Position numbers and translations under genes: made by a program | In this document: positions 1 through 8,990 of the stretch, piece after piece | Numbering within the stretch: position 1 is the first letter of the stretch | Layout of the letters: every line of letters begins with the position of its first letter | DNA from: Gemmatimonadota bacterium | Lineage (GTDB): Bacteria; Gemmatimonadota; Gemmatimonadetes; Gemmatimonadales; Gemmatimonadaceae | DNA length: 51,908 nt | Direction: 5' to 3' | Assembly (NCBI GenBank): GCA_947462095.1 | Contig: CANHNQ010000009.1 | Coordinates: 1-51,908 of the forward strand | Notes under the pieces: model-generated | Database searches by the model: none | What the model was told of the DNA's origin: nothing | Seen by the model: the letters and a program-made list of their open reading frames with translations, nothing else

Positions 1-598
1 CGGCCTGCGCATTACGCGCAATCATGCCGAGCATGGTGGACTTGCCGACGCCGGAACCGGCGAAGATGCCGACACGCTGGCCGCGGCCGATCGTGAGCAG
101 TCCGTCGATCGCGCGCACACCTGTTTCCAGCGGACGGTCGATCGTGTCGCGCGTGAGGGGGTTGGGCGGCTCCGCCGACAGCGGCACCCGCTCCACGGTG
201 TCGAGCTTGCCCTTGCCGTCGATCGGATGGCCGAGGCCGTTCAGCACGCGCCCCAGGAGTCCGGGGCCGACATCCACCCCGAAGGTGCGACCGAGCGGCT
301 GAACACTGGCGCCGGCATGCAGGCCGTCCAGTTCACCGAGCGGCATGAGGAGCACGCTGCGCTCGTTGAAGCCCACGACTTCGGCGAGGACCGACCGTTC
401 GCGCGAGTGGCTGGTGATGCGGCACAGCGAACCGAGTCCGACATCGATGCCCGTGGCTTCCACCACGAGTCCGACCACGCGGGTCACGCGGCCGTACGAG
501 CCGAATCGCTCACTGCGCGCCAACCGATCGGACATCGCGTCGATCATCGAGAGGGAGCCGTCTTCAAATGGGGAGCCGGTCATCGTTGGCGCCATCAT
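1..598 (-). CDS. fliI: FliI, flagellar export ATPase (N-terminal part, cut by window edge)
   Basis: ATPase that energises the flagellar type III export apparatus at the cytoplasmic face of the basal body. The frame read leftward from an ATG at 598 is open to the window edge and gives 199 residues. The N-terminal beta-barrel region is followed by the F1-beta-like segment LLGRVLNGLGHPIDGKG and a Walker A loop GSGVGKST at residues 181-188. The start overlaps the fliH stop (ATGA), as expected for coupled translation; ATGs at 595 and 583 are alternatives. It is the last visible gene of the flgB-to-fliI operon. The catalytic Walker B half lies outside the window. Identity is secure from the P-loop, family sequence and operon position. 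Confidence 0.93.
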   Translation of the reverse strand, partial: MMAPTMTGSPFEDGSLSMIDAMSDRLARSERFGSYGRVTRVVGLVVEATGIDVGLGSLCRITSHSRERSVLAEVVGFNERSVLLMPLGELDGLHAGASVQPLGRTFGVDVGPGLLGRVLNGLGHPIDGKGKLDTVERVPLSAEPPNPLTRDTIDRPLETGVRAIDGLLTIGRGQRVGIFAGSGVGKSTMLGMIARNAQA

Positions 599-1245
599 GC
601 CTGGATGCCGCCGAGGCTGCGATAGGCGCGCTCGAGGGCCGTATCCACGCGGCCGTCGATGATGCGCTCGCGTCCTTCCATGAGACAGCCGCCGCGCAGG
701 ATCGATGCATCGCTGATCCAGCGGATCTCGCGTTGGCCGGCGGCTTCGATCGACAGCCGGCAGGCCGTGAGGTCGTCCGGATTGATGCGGATCGTGATCT
801 CCTGGTCGAGCGGATACTGCATCATCGCGCTCTGCACCACATCCCGCACGAACGACGGATCGGCATGCACTTCGCGCTGCACGATGTGGCGCGCAACCAT
901 CACCGCGAGGGCGGCGATATTCTCTTCCGCGTTGCTGACCCAGCGCGACTCGTGCAGTTGCACGATGTGGAGCGCGTCGGAGAGCAGCGCCATGGCGGAG
1001 GCAATTTCTTCGTCCACGCCGGCGCGGGCTGCGCGCTCGCCATCCGCACGGCCACGACTGTAGGCCGCCGCCTCGGCGCGCGACCGCTCGACGGCGAGAC
1101 GCGCCTGGACATCCGCCTCGATGTCGTCCGCTGTCTGCGGGCCCCGCGTGTCCGCGGGGGTGAAGGCGCCGAAGCCATCGGCCACGGCGAATTCGTCGAG
1201 AGACCACGCTATTGCACGCATCGGTCGGTCCTCAAATGATGACAT
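595..1245 (-). CDS. fliH: FliH, regulator/stator of the flagellar export ATPase
   Basis: 216 residues, typical length for FliH, which binds and restrains FliI. The N-terminal third (about residues 35-80) is alanine-, arginine- and glutamate-rich and likely coiled-coil. The C-terminal half resembles the peripheral-stalk domain of the FliH/YscL family, with VARHIVQREVHADPSFVRDV and IRINPDDL-type segments. The ATG at 1245 overlaps the end of fliG by 14 bases; an in-frame ATG at 1221 would remove most of the overlap and cannot be excluded. It lies between fliG and fliI in the usual order, and its stop overlaps the fliI start. The family is weakly conserved, so the call leans on position plus the C-terminal pattern. 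Confidence 0.88.
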   Translation of the reverse strand: MSSFEDRPMRAIAWSLDEFAVADGFGAFTPADTRGPQTADDIEADVQARLAVERSRAEAAAYSRGRADGERAARAGVDEEIASAMALLSDALHIVQLHESRWVSNAEENIAALAVMVARHIVQREVHADPSFVRDVVQSAMMQYPLDQEITIRINPDDLTACRLSIEAAGQREIRWISDASILRGGCLMEGRERIIDGRVDTALERAYRSLGGIQA

Positions 1246-2290
1246 CGTCGGTGCCGGCGCTCAGGACGATTTCGCCGGTCTCTTCGAGGGCACGGACCTT
1301 CGACACGATGTCCGTCTGTGCCGCTTCCACGTCGCGCATCTTCACCGGGCCGAGGAACTCCATCTCTTCCTTGAGGCCGGCGACGGCGCGCTGCGACATC
1401 GTCTGCATGATCTTGGCCTTGAGATCGGGGCTTGCGGCCTTGAGTGCCAGCGCGAGCTGCTTGACGTCCACTTCGCGCAGCAGGCGCTGCAGCGACTTGT
1501 CGTCGAGCGAGGAGAGATCTTCGAACACGAACATGAGGTTCTTGATCTGATCGCTGAGGTTCAGGTCCTTTTCGGCCACCAGATCGAGCACTTCTTTCTC
1601 GAGTGACGAGCTGACGAGGTTGAGCACGGCGGCCACGGCGGCCGGTCCCCCGACGCTCGACATGCCCTGCGAAAACGCGAGGTCGGCTTCGCTGCCGATG
1701 GCGCGTTCCACCAGCGAAATCATCTCGGGCGACACCTTCTCCATCTTCGCGATGCGGAACATCACGTCACCGCCGAGCGCGGGATCGAGTTCGCGCAGGA
1801 TGGCGGCCACGTGGCTCGGATCGAGGTGCGCGAGAATCAGGGCGATCGTCTGCGGGTGTTCCCCGCGCAGCGTGGTGCCGAGCTGCTGCGGATCGGCACG
1901 ACGGAGACGGCCGAAGCGATCGCTGTCGGCGAGCTGCCCCTGAATACGCTTGAGGATCTGCTGCGCCTTGGCCGGACCGAAGGCCGCTTCGAGGACGTCC
2001 TTGGCGAACTCCACACCACCCGCGCTCAGCGAGTCGACGCCGAGCGTGAGCTCGAGCCACTCCGCGAGGACGCCGTCGACGACCGAGGGCGGCACGCGAT
2101 CCAGCTGCGCCATCTCGAGGGCGACGATTTCCGCCTCCTCGGGATGGAGACCGGCGGTGACCTTGGCGGCATGTTCGGTGCCGATCGCCATGCATACGAT
2201 CGCCACTTTCTGGCGGCCGGTGAGTCGATCGGGAGCGTACTTATCGGCGGCACTACCGCCACGGGGGAGGGCGATCATCGACGTGCTCAC
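1232..2290 (-). CDS. fliG: FliG, flagellar motor switch protein
   Basis: Rotor protein of the C-ring that contacts the stator and carries torque; it binds FliF in the membrane. The 352 residues match the usual length. The N-terminal domain holds the family pattern LTGRQKVAIVCMAIG. The middle domain has ALILAHLDPSHVAAIL, and the C-terminal charged torque helix includes DLSSLDDKSLQRLLREVD. The first codon is GTG at 2290, overlapping the fliF stop (GTGA); an ATG at 2278 is an alternative. It is followed by fliH with a short overlap, inside the flgB operon. Confidence 0.96.
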   Translation of the reverse strand: MSTSMIALPRGGSAADKYAPDRLTGRQKVAIVCMAIGTEHAAKVTAGLHPEEAEIVALEMAQLDRVPPSVVDGVLAEWLELTLGVDSLSAGGVEFAKDVLEAAFGPAKAQQILKRIQGQLADSDRFGRLRRADPQQLGTTLRGEHPQTIALILAHLDPSHVAAILRELDPALGGDVMFRIAKMEKVSPEMISLVERAIGSEADLAFSQGMSSVGGPAAVAAVLNLVSSSLEKEVLDLVAEKDLNLSDQIKNLMFVFEDLSSLDDKSLQRLLREVDVKQLALALKAASPDLKAKIMQTMSQRAVAGLKEEMEFLGPVKMRDVEAAQTDIVSKVRALEETGEIVLSAGTDDVII

Positions 2291-3867
2291 GAACGAAGCC
2301 AGCCACGCATCACACGCACGGCCGCGTCAGGACGCTGGTCGACGGTGGCCATGGCCTGCTCTCGTTCCGGGGTAGTCGGTGGCGGCGGAAGGCGCACGGG
2401 GCGCCGCGGCTCGTCGAGTGTGTCGTCGTAATCGTTCATGCCCTGCATGGCCGACTGCATCTGCGAACTGGCAGGCAGCTCGGCATAGCCGTTGCCCGAC
2501 GGCAGCATGGTGGGCGATCCACTGGCGAGCGCCGGCACCTTCTTGGTCTTGAGCGCGCTCACACTCACCAGCGCGATCGCGAGCAGCACCACGAGGGCGG
2601 CGATCGCGACCACGGGCTTCGGATTTGCCTGGAGTTTCGCCACCATATCCTGCGGCGGCACCACGGTGTCGCGCTGCACGATCGGGGCGGGCATGTCGAA
2701 CGGTGCGCTCACGACTGAGATCATGTCGCCCCGCGTGGAGTCGACGCCGAGCGCATTGCGCACCAGCGTTTCGATACGGGCGATTTCTTCCGGCGTGCGC
2801 GTGGTGATGATGGGGGCCGGTGCCGTCTTCAGCGTGGTATCGGGCGCTGGCATCGTGACCTTGTCGGCCACGAGCACGGCCACCGTGAGCTTCTTCAGAT
2901 TGCCGATCGCGCCGCTGAAGCTCTCGACGCTCTTGGTGTTTTCGTACGACGTGGCGGTCGTGCTGTAGCCGGCGCCTTGCGCGGGATTGCTCGGCGTGAC
3001 TTCCGCCTTCTGTTCCGTGGCGAGCGCCTGGCGCTCGGGGTCGACGGCCTGCACGGTGCGCTCGACCTTGTCGAAGTTGATCGATGCGGCCACCTGCACG
3101 CGGGCATTGCCCGGGCCAACGAGGCTGTTGAGCAGCTTGTCGGCCTTCTGCTCCATGTACGTCTCGACTTCGCGCTGCACCGAGAGCTGGCGGCTGGAGA
3201 GACCGGCCACCGAGCCTTCGTCTTCCAGCGTGAGCGCCTGTCCGCGCTCGTCGACGATCGTCACGTGCTCGGGTTCGAGGCCGCCCACGCTGTTGGCCAC
3301 CATGCTCGCGATGCCGTGTACCGTTTCGGCACGCGGCGTCTCACCTCCGGCCATCTTGAGCGTCACCGATGCCTTCGAGGGACGTTCGTTCTCCTTGAAC
3401 ATCGGCGCGTCTTCCAGCGCGAGATGCACCTGCACCATCTCGACGTTCTTCAGCTTGCCGATCGTGCGCTCCAGTTCTCCTTCCAGCGCGCGACGGTAAT
3501 TCACCTTCTGCGTAAAGTCCGTCATGCCCCACGACGGCTTGTCGAACAGCTCGAGGCCGGGCCGGCCACCGGTCGGCATCGCCTCCGCGGCGAGATTCAC
3601 GCGGGCGCGCGCCAGATCGGCGCTGGCCACCAGAATCGTCGAGCCGGTGCGATCGAGTTCGTACGTGATGCCCGTCTCGGTGAGCTTGTCGGTCATCGCC
3701 TTCACATTCTCGACCGGGATGTCTGCGTACAGCGGGACCATCGTCGGCTGCGTCGCCCAGCGGGATACGCCGAACACGAGCGCGGTGGCCACCACGCCGA
3801 CCGCGATGATCGCGATCTGACGTCCGTTGCCCATGCGTCCGAAGAGAGATTCCAAGAGGGAGTTCAT
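2287..3867 (-). CDS. fliF: FliF, flagellar MS-ring protein
   Basis: Membrane ring that forms the base of the flagellum and houses the export gate. The 526 residues are in the family range. One transmembrane segment lies near the N-terminus (about residues 17-35), followed by the YscJ-like ring-building domain with VPLYADIPVENVKAMTDKL and GRPGLELFDKPSWGMTDF. A second hydrophobic segment occurs near residues 419-440 (VVAIAALVVLLAIALVSVSA). A cytoplasmic tail that should bind FliG ends in VMRGWLRS. The ATG at 3867 lies 13 bases beyond the end of fliE, and the stop overlaps fliG. Nothing is unusual apart from the very tight packing. Confidence 0.97.
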   Translation of the reverse strand: MNSLLESLFGRMGNGRQIAIIAVGVVATALVFGVSRWATQPTMVPLYADIPVENVKAMTDKLTETGITYELDRTGSTILVASADLARARVNLAAEAMPTGGRPGLELFDKPSWGMTDFTQKVNYRRALEGELERTIGKLKNVEMVQVHLALEDAPMFKENERPSKASVTLKMAGGETPRAETVHGIASMVANSVGGLEPEHVTIVDERGQALTLEDEGSVAGLSSRQLSVQREVETYMEQKADKLLNSLVGPGNARVQVAASINFDKVERTVQAVDPERQALATEQKAEVTPSNPAQGAGYSTTATSYENTKSVESFSGAIGNLKKLTVAVLVADKVTMPAPDTTLKTAPAPIITTRTPEEIARIETLVRNALGVDSTRGDMISVVSAPFDMPAPIVQRDTVVPPQDMVAKLQANPKPVVAIAALVVLLAIALVSVSALKTKKVPALASGSPTMLPSGNGYAELPASSQMQSAMQGMNDYDDTLDEPRRPVRLPPPPTTPEREQAMATVDQRPDAAVRVMRGWLRS

Positions 3868-3880
3868 GACGGTCGCTGAC

Positions 3881-4198
3881 TCAGGACTGCATGGCGATGA
3901 CGGACCGGTAGGCCTCGACCATCTTGTTGCGGAGCTCGATCATCATGTCGAGCGCGAGACCTGCTTCTTCACCGGCGGCCATCACCTGGTGCAACTCGAC
4001 GTTCTCGCCGGCCGCGAACCGCTGCGTGAGGTCGCCCGCGCGATCACGCGCGTCGGAGACTTCGTTGATGGCGCGCGTGAGCGTGTTGCCGAACGAGTTC
4101 TCGCCTTCACCGATGACCGGGACCTGTTTCGACAGGCCGGTGTCGCGTCCGCCGAACTCGGGCATCGCCCGGGTGAGAAGATCGATTCGATTCTGCAT
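3881..4198 (-). CDS. fliE: FliE, hook-basal body adaptor
   Basis: Small protein joining the MS-ring to the proximal rod and an early export substrate. The 105 residues match the family. The C-terminal half carries the diagnostic pattern ENVELHQVMAAGEEAGLALDMMIELRNKMVEAYRSVI, which is cited here only as a region (about residues 68-102). It sits directly upstream of fliF, as in many flagellar operons, and 26 bases after an unknown gene. The ATG at 4198 is the only plausible start. Confidence 0.94.
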   Translation of the reverse strand: MQNRIDLLTRAMPEFGGRDTGLSKQVPVIGEGENSFGNTLTRAINEVSDARDRAGDLTQRFAAGENVELHQVMAAGEEAGLALDMMIELRNKMVEAYRSVIAMQS

Positions 4199-4224
4199 GA
4201 GGATCAGTCGGTGGGAGTCGAGAA

Positions 4225-4605
4225 TCAGGCGCGGACGTCAAGGCGAATCCCGCGCGCCGTGGGCGGCGCAGGGTTCGTGGCGGCCTTGATGCGACCATAT
4301 GTGAGGGGCCCGAGCGCGGCGGTCTTCGCGAAGAAGTTGCGCTCGTCGTTCGTGAGCACGCTCCACAACGTCGGGTCGGTTCCGGCGGGCGCTTCAGCCG
4401 GCACCGTGCTCTGCGCCGTGGACTGTCCGGCGATCGGCGTCTGCGGCTTGAGTGCGGCGTTCTGCGACGCGCGAGTGTTCGTCGTAGCCTGCTGCGCACG
4501 CTCGGCGCCGGGCTGCGTGCCGTTCTGCGTGCGTGCCGTCTCGGGCCGCGACAGCGAGCCGAGCGTGGGAAGCAGCGGGGTGTTGTTGATACCGTTGACG
4601 CTCAT
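4225..4605 (-). CDS. Unrecognised small protein inside the flgC-fliE gap
   Basis: 126 residues, not assigned to a family. The first two thirds (about residues 1-75) are low-complexity, rich in Thr, Ala, Gln and Pro, and probably disordered. The last third holds a compact segment, DPTLWSVLTNDERNFFAK followed by ALGPLTYGRI, which looks like a short folded or binding motif. It lies 9 bases after flgC and 26 bases before fliE on the same strand, so it should be co-transcribed with the rod genes. A disordered N-terminus on an early flagellar gene would fit an exported substrate, a rod-associated factor or a chaperone, but this is inference. The ATG at 4605 is followed by an uninterrupted frame with flagellar-operon codon use. 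Confidence 0.75.
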   Translation of the reverse strand: MSVNGINNTPLLPTLGSLSRPETARTQNGTQPGAERAQQATTNTRASQNAALKPQTPIAGQSTAQSTVPAEAPAGTDPTLWSVLTNDERNFFAKTAALGPLTYGRIKAATNPAPPTARGIRLDVRA

Positions 4606-4614
4606 GTGAATCCC

Positions 4615-5244
4615 TTAGATGTCGATCGATGCGCGGAGCATCGACTTGGCGGTCTGAAAGACGGCGGCATTCGCTTCGAAGATCCGCTTGGCATCCATCA
4701 GCTTGACCATTTCCTGCGTGGTATCGATGTCGGGGTAGCGCACGTAGCCCGCGTCATCGGCATCGGGGTGACCGGGTTCATACACGAGCCGGCCTTCGCT
4801 CGGATCTTCCACCGAGCCGACCACGCGGACGCCGAACTCCCCGCTCTGCGTGCCGCTCTGCGTGCCGTTCACGCGGCCGGTGGTCGGCAACACGGGGACC
4901 TCGATGGCTTTGCGGGAATCGCCGGCCGCGATCTCGAAGGCGCTGCTGCCCAACACGCTGCTGCTGGCGGCGGCCGTACCCATGGTCGTGGCGAAATCGT
5001 CGGCGTTGTACAGCGCGTTCTGCGACGTGGCCGCTTCCATCACGACGTCTTTCCGCTTGTAGGGCTGACCATCGGCCCCGCGGGTGACATCGGCGTTCGC
5101 CATGTTCTGGGCGATCGTTTCCATGCGCTGGCGCTGGGCGCTGAGTCCGCTGGCGGCGATGCCGAGTGAGCGGAACATCGGGCGGATCGTCTGCTGGCCC
5201 GGGATCGGGAGCAGGGCTGGGCGGCGCGTCGGATCGATCGGCAT
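4615..5244 (-). CDS. flgC: FlgC, proximal rod protein
   Basis: Rod component between FlgB and FlgF. The conserved N-terminus, MFRSLGIAASGLSAQRQRM, begins at residue 23 of this frame. The C-terminus carries the rod/hook family helix with YVRYPDIDTTQEMVKLMDAKR and ends MLRASIDI. Two starts compete. The ATG at 5244 overlaps the flgB stop (TGATG) and has a strong GGAGG about nine bases upstream, giving 209 residues. The ATG at 5178 gives the classical 187-residue protein but no clear ribosome site. The ribosome site favours 5244, with a 22-residue extension. The protein is longer than the enterobacterial form because of a Ser/Ala-rich insert near the middle. Confidence 0.92.
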   Translation of the reverse strand: MPIDPTRRPALLPIPGQQTIRPMFRSLGIAASGLSAQRQRMETIAQNMANADVTRGADGQPYKRKDVVMEAATSQNALYNADDFATTMGTAAASSSVLGSSAFEIAAGDSRKAIEVPVLPTTGRVNGTQSGTQSGEFGVRVVGSVEDPSEGRLVYEPGHPDADDAGYVRYPDIDTTQEMVKLMDAKRIFEANAAVFQTAKSMLRASIDI

Positions 5245-5546
5245 CAGCTGTTCCCTCCGCCCTTGATGGCGGTGCGGAGGCTGGCGTAGGTCTTTTCGAG
5301 CAGGCGGGTGGTGGCGAGGAAGCGGATCTGTTCGTCCGCCAGCGCCGTCATCTCGTCTTCCACGTTCACGGGGGCCGCGTCGGTCGGCGCGATGCTGCCC
5401 TTCGCCTGAAGGGCGAAGCCGTCGGCATTCCCAACGGTTGCCTTGGAGACGCGATCCGCGATGCCACGGGAGCGCTCCACACTCTTGTCGAGTGCGCCTT
5501 TGAGCGACGTGGCGGATGTGGTGCGATCGATGAGTCCGAAGAGCAT
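5244..5546 (-). CDS. flgB: FlgB, proximal rod protein (short form)
   Basis: Rod component, first gene of the basal-body operon. The frame is open upstream to 5624, but the ATG at 5546 is chosen for two reasons. MLFGLIDRTTSATSLKGALD matches the family N-terminus. The sigma-54 promoter at 5594-5609 would put the transcript start near 5583, so a start at 5624 would lie upstream of the mRNA. The result is 100 residues, shorter than most FlgB proteins. The C-terminal helix MTALADEQIRFLATTRLLEK is typical. Its stop overlaps the start of flgC. Confidence 0.9.
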   Translation of the reverse strand: MLFGLIDRTTSATSLKGALDKSVERSRGIADRVSKATVGNADGFALQAKGSIAPTDAAPVNVEDEMTALADEQIRFLATTRLLEKTYASLRTAIKGGGNS

Positions 5547-5593
5547 CTGCGTATTCCCGGTGTGAAAGGGCGAGCGTATCCACACCGGTGAAA

Positions 5594-5609
5594 AGCAATG
5601 GCCGGGCCA
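5594..5609 (-). promoter_or_regulatory. Sigma-54 promoter upstream of flgB
   Basis: Read on the minus strand the site is TGGCCCGGCCATTGCT. It matches the sigma-54 consensus TGGCACG-N4-TTGCW at all but one defined position, with the invariant GG and GC correctly ten bases apart. The predicted start of transcription is near 5583, leaving a leader of about 37 bases before flgB. The gene immediately upstream encodes a sigma-54 enhancer-binding protein, which supports a functional site. An AT-rich stretch with a GGCAA-AAA-TTGCC palindrome lies at about 5744-5756 and could be an activator site; that part is speculative. Confidence 0.85.
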
Positions 5610-5800
5610 CACGGGACCGGCCATCGGGCACTCATCTCTTGCTGTGTCCTAACGCGTTGCTGCTGTGCGTCTTGCGTGGTGATTTCGAGGTGCGATGCGT
5701 TTGTGTTTCCAGGCAAGCCACGTGTGGTCAATCACGCCATCGGGGCAATTTTTGCCGAGTGTCGTGACGACCAAATTTGCCGACCGCCCGCCAACCGCGA

Positions 5801-7291
<1,491 letters not shown>

Positions 7292-7458
7292 GGCGGAGCA
7301 ACGTTGGGACGAAAGGGGCGTCGGGAGGGTGCAGAGGCGGCGCACCCAAGCGTCGCACCCGCGTGCGACCGCCGCGTGCGACACCCGGCAAAATTAGCCG
7401 CATGCCGCCGAAAACGCGAAGAACAGTGAGCTCCCGATCACCAAACCGGTCGTGTCGC

Positions 7459-7485
7459 TCAAGGATCGGCCCGGCCGTCCGATAC
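7459..7485 (+). promoter_or_regulatory. Sigma-28-type promoter upstream of flgL
   Basis: TCAA, 15 bases, then TCCGATAC. The flagellar sigma-28 consensus is TAAA-N15-GCCGATAA, so the spacing is exact and 6 of 8 positions in the -10 match. The predicted start is near 7492, about 60 bases before the flgL ATG. The region 7292-7554 between the divergent regulator gene and flgL holds no open frame that looks like a gene. Confidence 0.65.
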
Positions 7486-7554
7486 TCGAACAAGAGTGCC
7501 GGCACCGTGTTGCCCCCCATCCGGGATGTACCGGTCACCGAATCCACAGGTCCG

Positions 7555-8463
7555 ATGCGCGTTACCAACTCGATCATCACCCGAAACAGCCAGACGCGCC
7601 TGCAGGCCAACCTGCAGGGGCTCGATCGTATTCGGGATGACATTTCCTCGGGCGTTCGTCTACGGACGATGTCCGACAACCCCACGAGCGGCGGTGAACT
7701 CGTGCGCATCGGGAGTTCGATGCGCGCGCTCGCGCAGTTCAAGCGAAATGTTGACAGTGGCCTTGGTCGCGCCTCTGCCGAAGAGAATGTGCTGGACCAG
7801 CTCACGAACGCGCTCACGCGCGGCATCGAGCTGGGCATCGGGCAGGCCACTGCCACCGCCAATCCGCAGTCGCGCCTGATCGTGAAAGCTGAGGTCGATC
7901 AGCTCCTCAGCTTCGCCGCGAATCTTGGCAATACGCGCATTGGCGACGAATATCTGTTCGGCGGCACTCGGGCCGGGGAAGCGCCGTTCGCGACGCCCGC
8001 GCCGGCAACCGGCAGCTTCTCACGGTTGACGCTGGCGGGCAATCCGGTCAATCCGAGCGGGAACATCACGCTCGAGATCGGCGACAACACGTTCGTGACG
8101 CCGACGCACAACGGCACCGACGTGTTCATCGATACCGATGCCCTCGAGTCGCTCCGCGCGCTCTCGACGGCCCTCGGCAACAATGATCCCACGGCCATTC
8201 AGGTGGCGGCAGACCGACTCACGACGGCGAGCAGTAACGTGCAGTCGCTCATCGGCACACAGGGCGCACGCATCAACGAGTTGGAAACTGCCTCGGTCAA
8301 CCTCACGCTCATGGAGTTGAACCTCAAGGCGTTCCGCTCCGACCTGCGCGACACGGAAATCGACAAGGCGATGGTCGAACTCGTCGGCAAGCAAACGCTA
8401 TATCAGGCGGCGATGAGCGCGACCTCGCGTATCCTCGGACTCAGCCTGGCCAATTACCTCTGA
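7555..8463 (+). CDS. flgL: FlgL, hook-filament junction protein (HAP3)
   Basis: Flagellin-like protein joining hook and filament. Of a longer open frame, the ATG at 7555 is the real start, because MRVTNSIITRNSQTRLQANL is the family N-terminus; this gives 302 residues. The N- and C-terminal helices (LQGLDRIRDDISSGVRL and ETASVNLTLMELNLKAF) form the D0/D1 coiled core. The middle part, with GDEYLFGGTRAGEAPF, is typical of FlgL. No flgK is adjacent, which is unusual because flgK normally precedes flgL. It is followed two to six bases later by fliW and then a glycosyltransferase on the same strand. Confidence 0.93.
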   Translation: MRVTNSIITRNSQTRLQANLQGLDRIRDDISSGVRLRTMSDNPTSGGELVRIGSSMRALAQFKRNVDSGLGRASAEENVLDQLTNALTRGIELGIGQATATANPQSRLIVKAEVDQLLSFAANLGNTRIGDEYLFGGTRAGEAPFATPAPATGSFSRLTLAGNPVNPSGNITLEIGDNTFVTPTHNGTDVFIDTDALESLRALSTALGNNDPTAIQVAADRLTTASSNVQSLIGTQGARINELETASVNLTLMELNLKAFRSDLRDTEIDKAMVELVGKQTLYQAAMSATSRILGLSLANYL

Positions 8464-8468
8464 CGTTG

Positions 8469-8975
8469 ATGAGTCACGCCGTCATGAACCAGCAGGAACG
8501 CAGCACCACGACCTACACGATCACGTCGCCGGCCGTTGGCACGATCGAAGTAAACGGAGACGCGGTGATGCACTTCACGCACGCGTTATGGGGCTTTCCC
8601 GAGCGCACCAGCTACGCGCTCGTCCCCGCAGCACGTCAGGGACTCTGGTGGTTGCTCTCGATCGACGAGCCGCAAACCACCTTCGTGCTCGCCGATCCGT
8701 TCGTTGATCACCCTGACTATGCTGTCGATCTCGGTGAGTCGGAGCGCGAGTCGCTGCAGATCGTCGAGCCCACCGACGCGCTGGCGCTGGTGATGGTCGC
8801 GCTGCCAATGACCTCGGGCGAGCCGGTGACCGGGAATTTCCGCGCCCCGATCGTGTTCAACATCAGCAAAGGGCTGGCGCAGCAGGTGGTCAACCGCGAC
8901 GAGCAGTATGCGTTACGCGAGCCGATGGATCTGGCGGCGTATCCGGCCGCGGAGCACGGACTGCGGCTGGCGTAG
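8469..8975 (+). CDS. fliW: FliW, flagellar assembly factor (CsrA antagonist)
   Basis: FliW binds flagellin and, in other bacteria, sequesters the translation repressor CsrA. The product is 168 residues from the ATG at 8469; ATG 8484 and a TTG at 8466 are alternatives. Family features include AVMHFTHALWGFPERTSYAL near the N-terminus and the C-terminal signature NFRAPIVFNISKGLAQQVV. It follows flgL within six bases and is probably co-transcribed. In many genomes csrA follows fliW directly; here only 15 bases separate fliW from a glycosyltransferase, so csrA is absent from the locus. Confidence 0.92.
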   Translation: MSHAVMNQQERSTTTYTITSPAVGTIEVNGDAVMHFTHALWGFPERTSYALVPAARQGLWWLLSIDEPQTTFVLADPFVDHPDYAVDLGESERESLQIVEPTDALALVMVALPMTSGEPVTGNFRAPIVFNISKGLAQQVVNRDEQYALREPMDLAAYPAAEHGLRLA

Positions 8976-8990
8976 CGTTCCCCGCCGTCG

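Noticed and set aside
4615-5631. Open frame of 338 residues running through flgB and flgC
   Set aside because: Only the last 209 residues match FlgC; the first part is an antisense-style shadow of flgB in another frame.
7499-7514. Sigma-54-like sequence CGGCACCGTGTTGC upstream of flgL
   Set aside because: The GG and GC are one base too close, which normally abolishes sigma-54 binding, and a better-spaced sigma-28 site lies just upstream.
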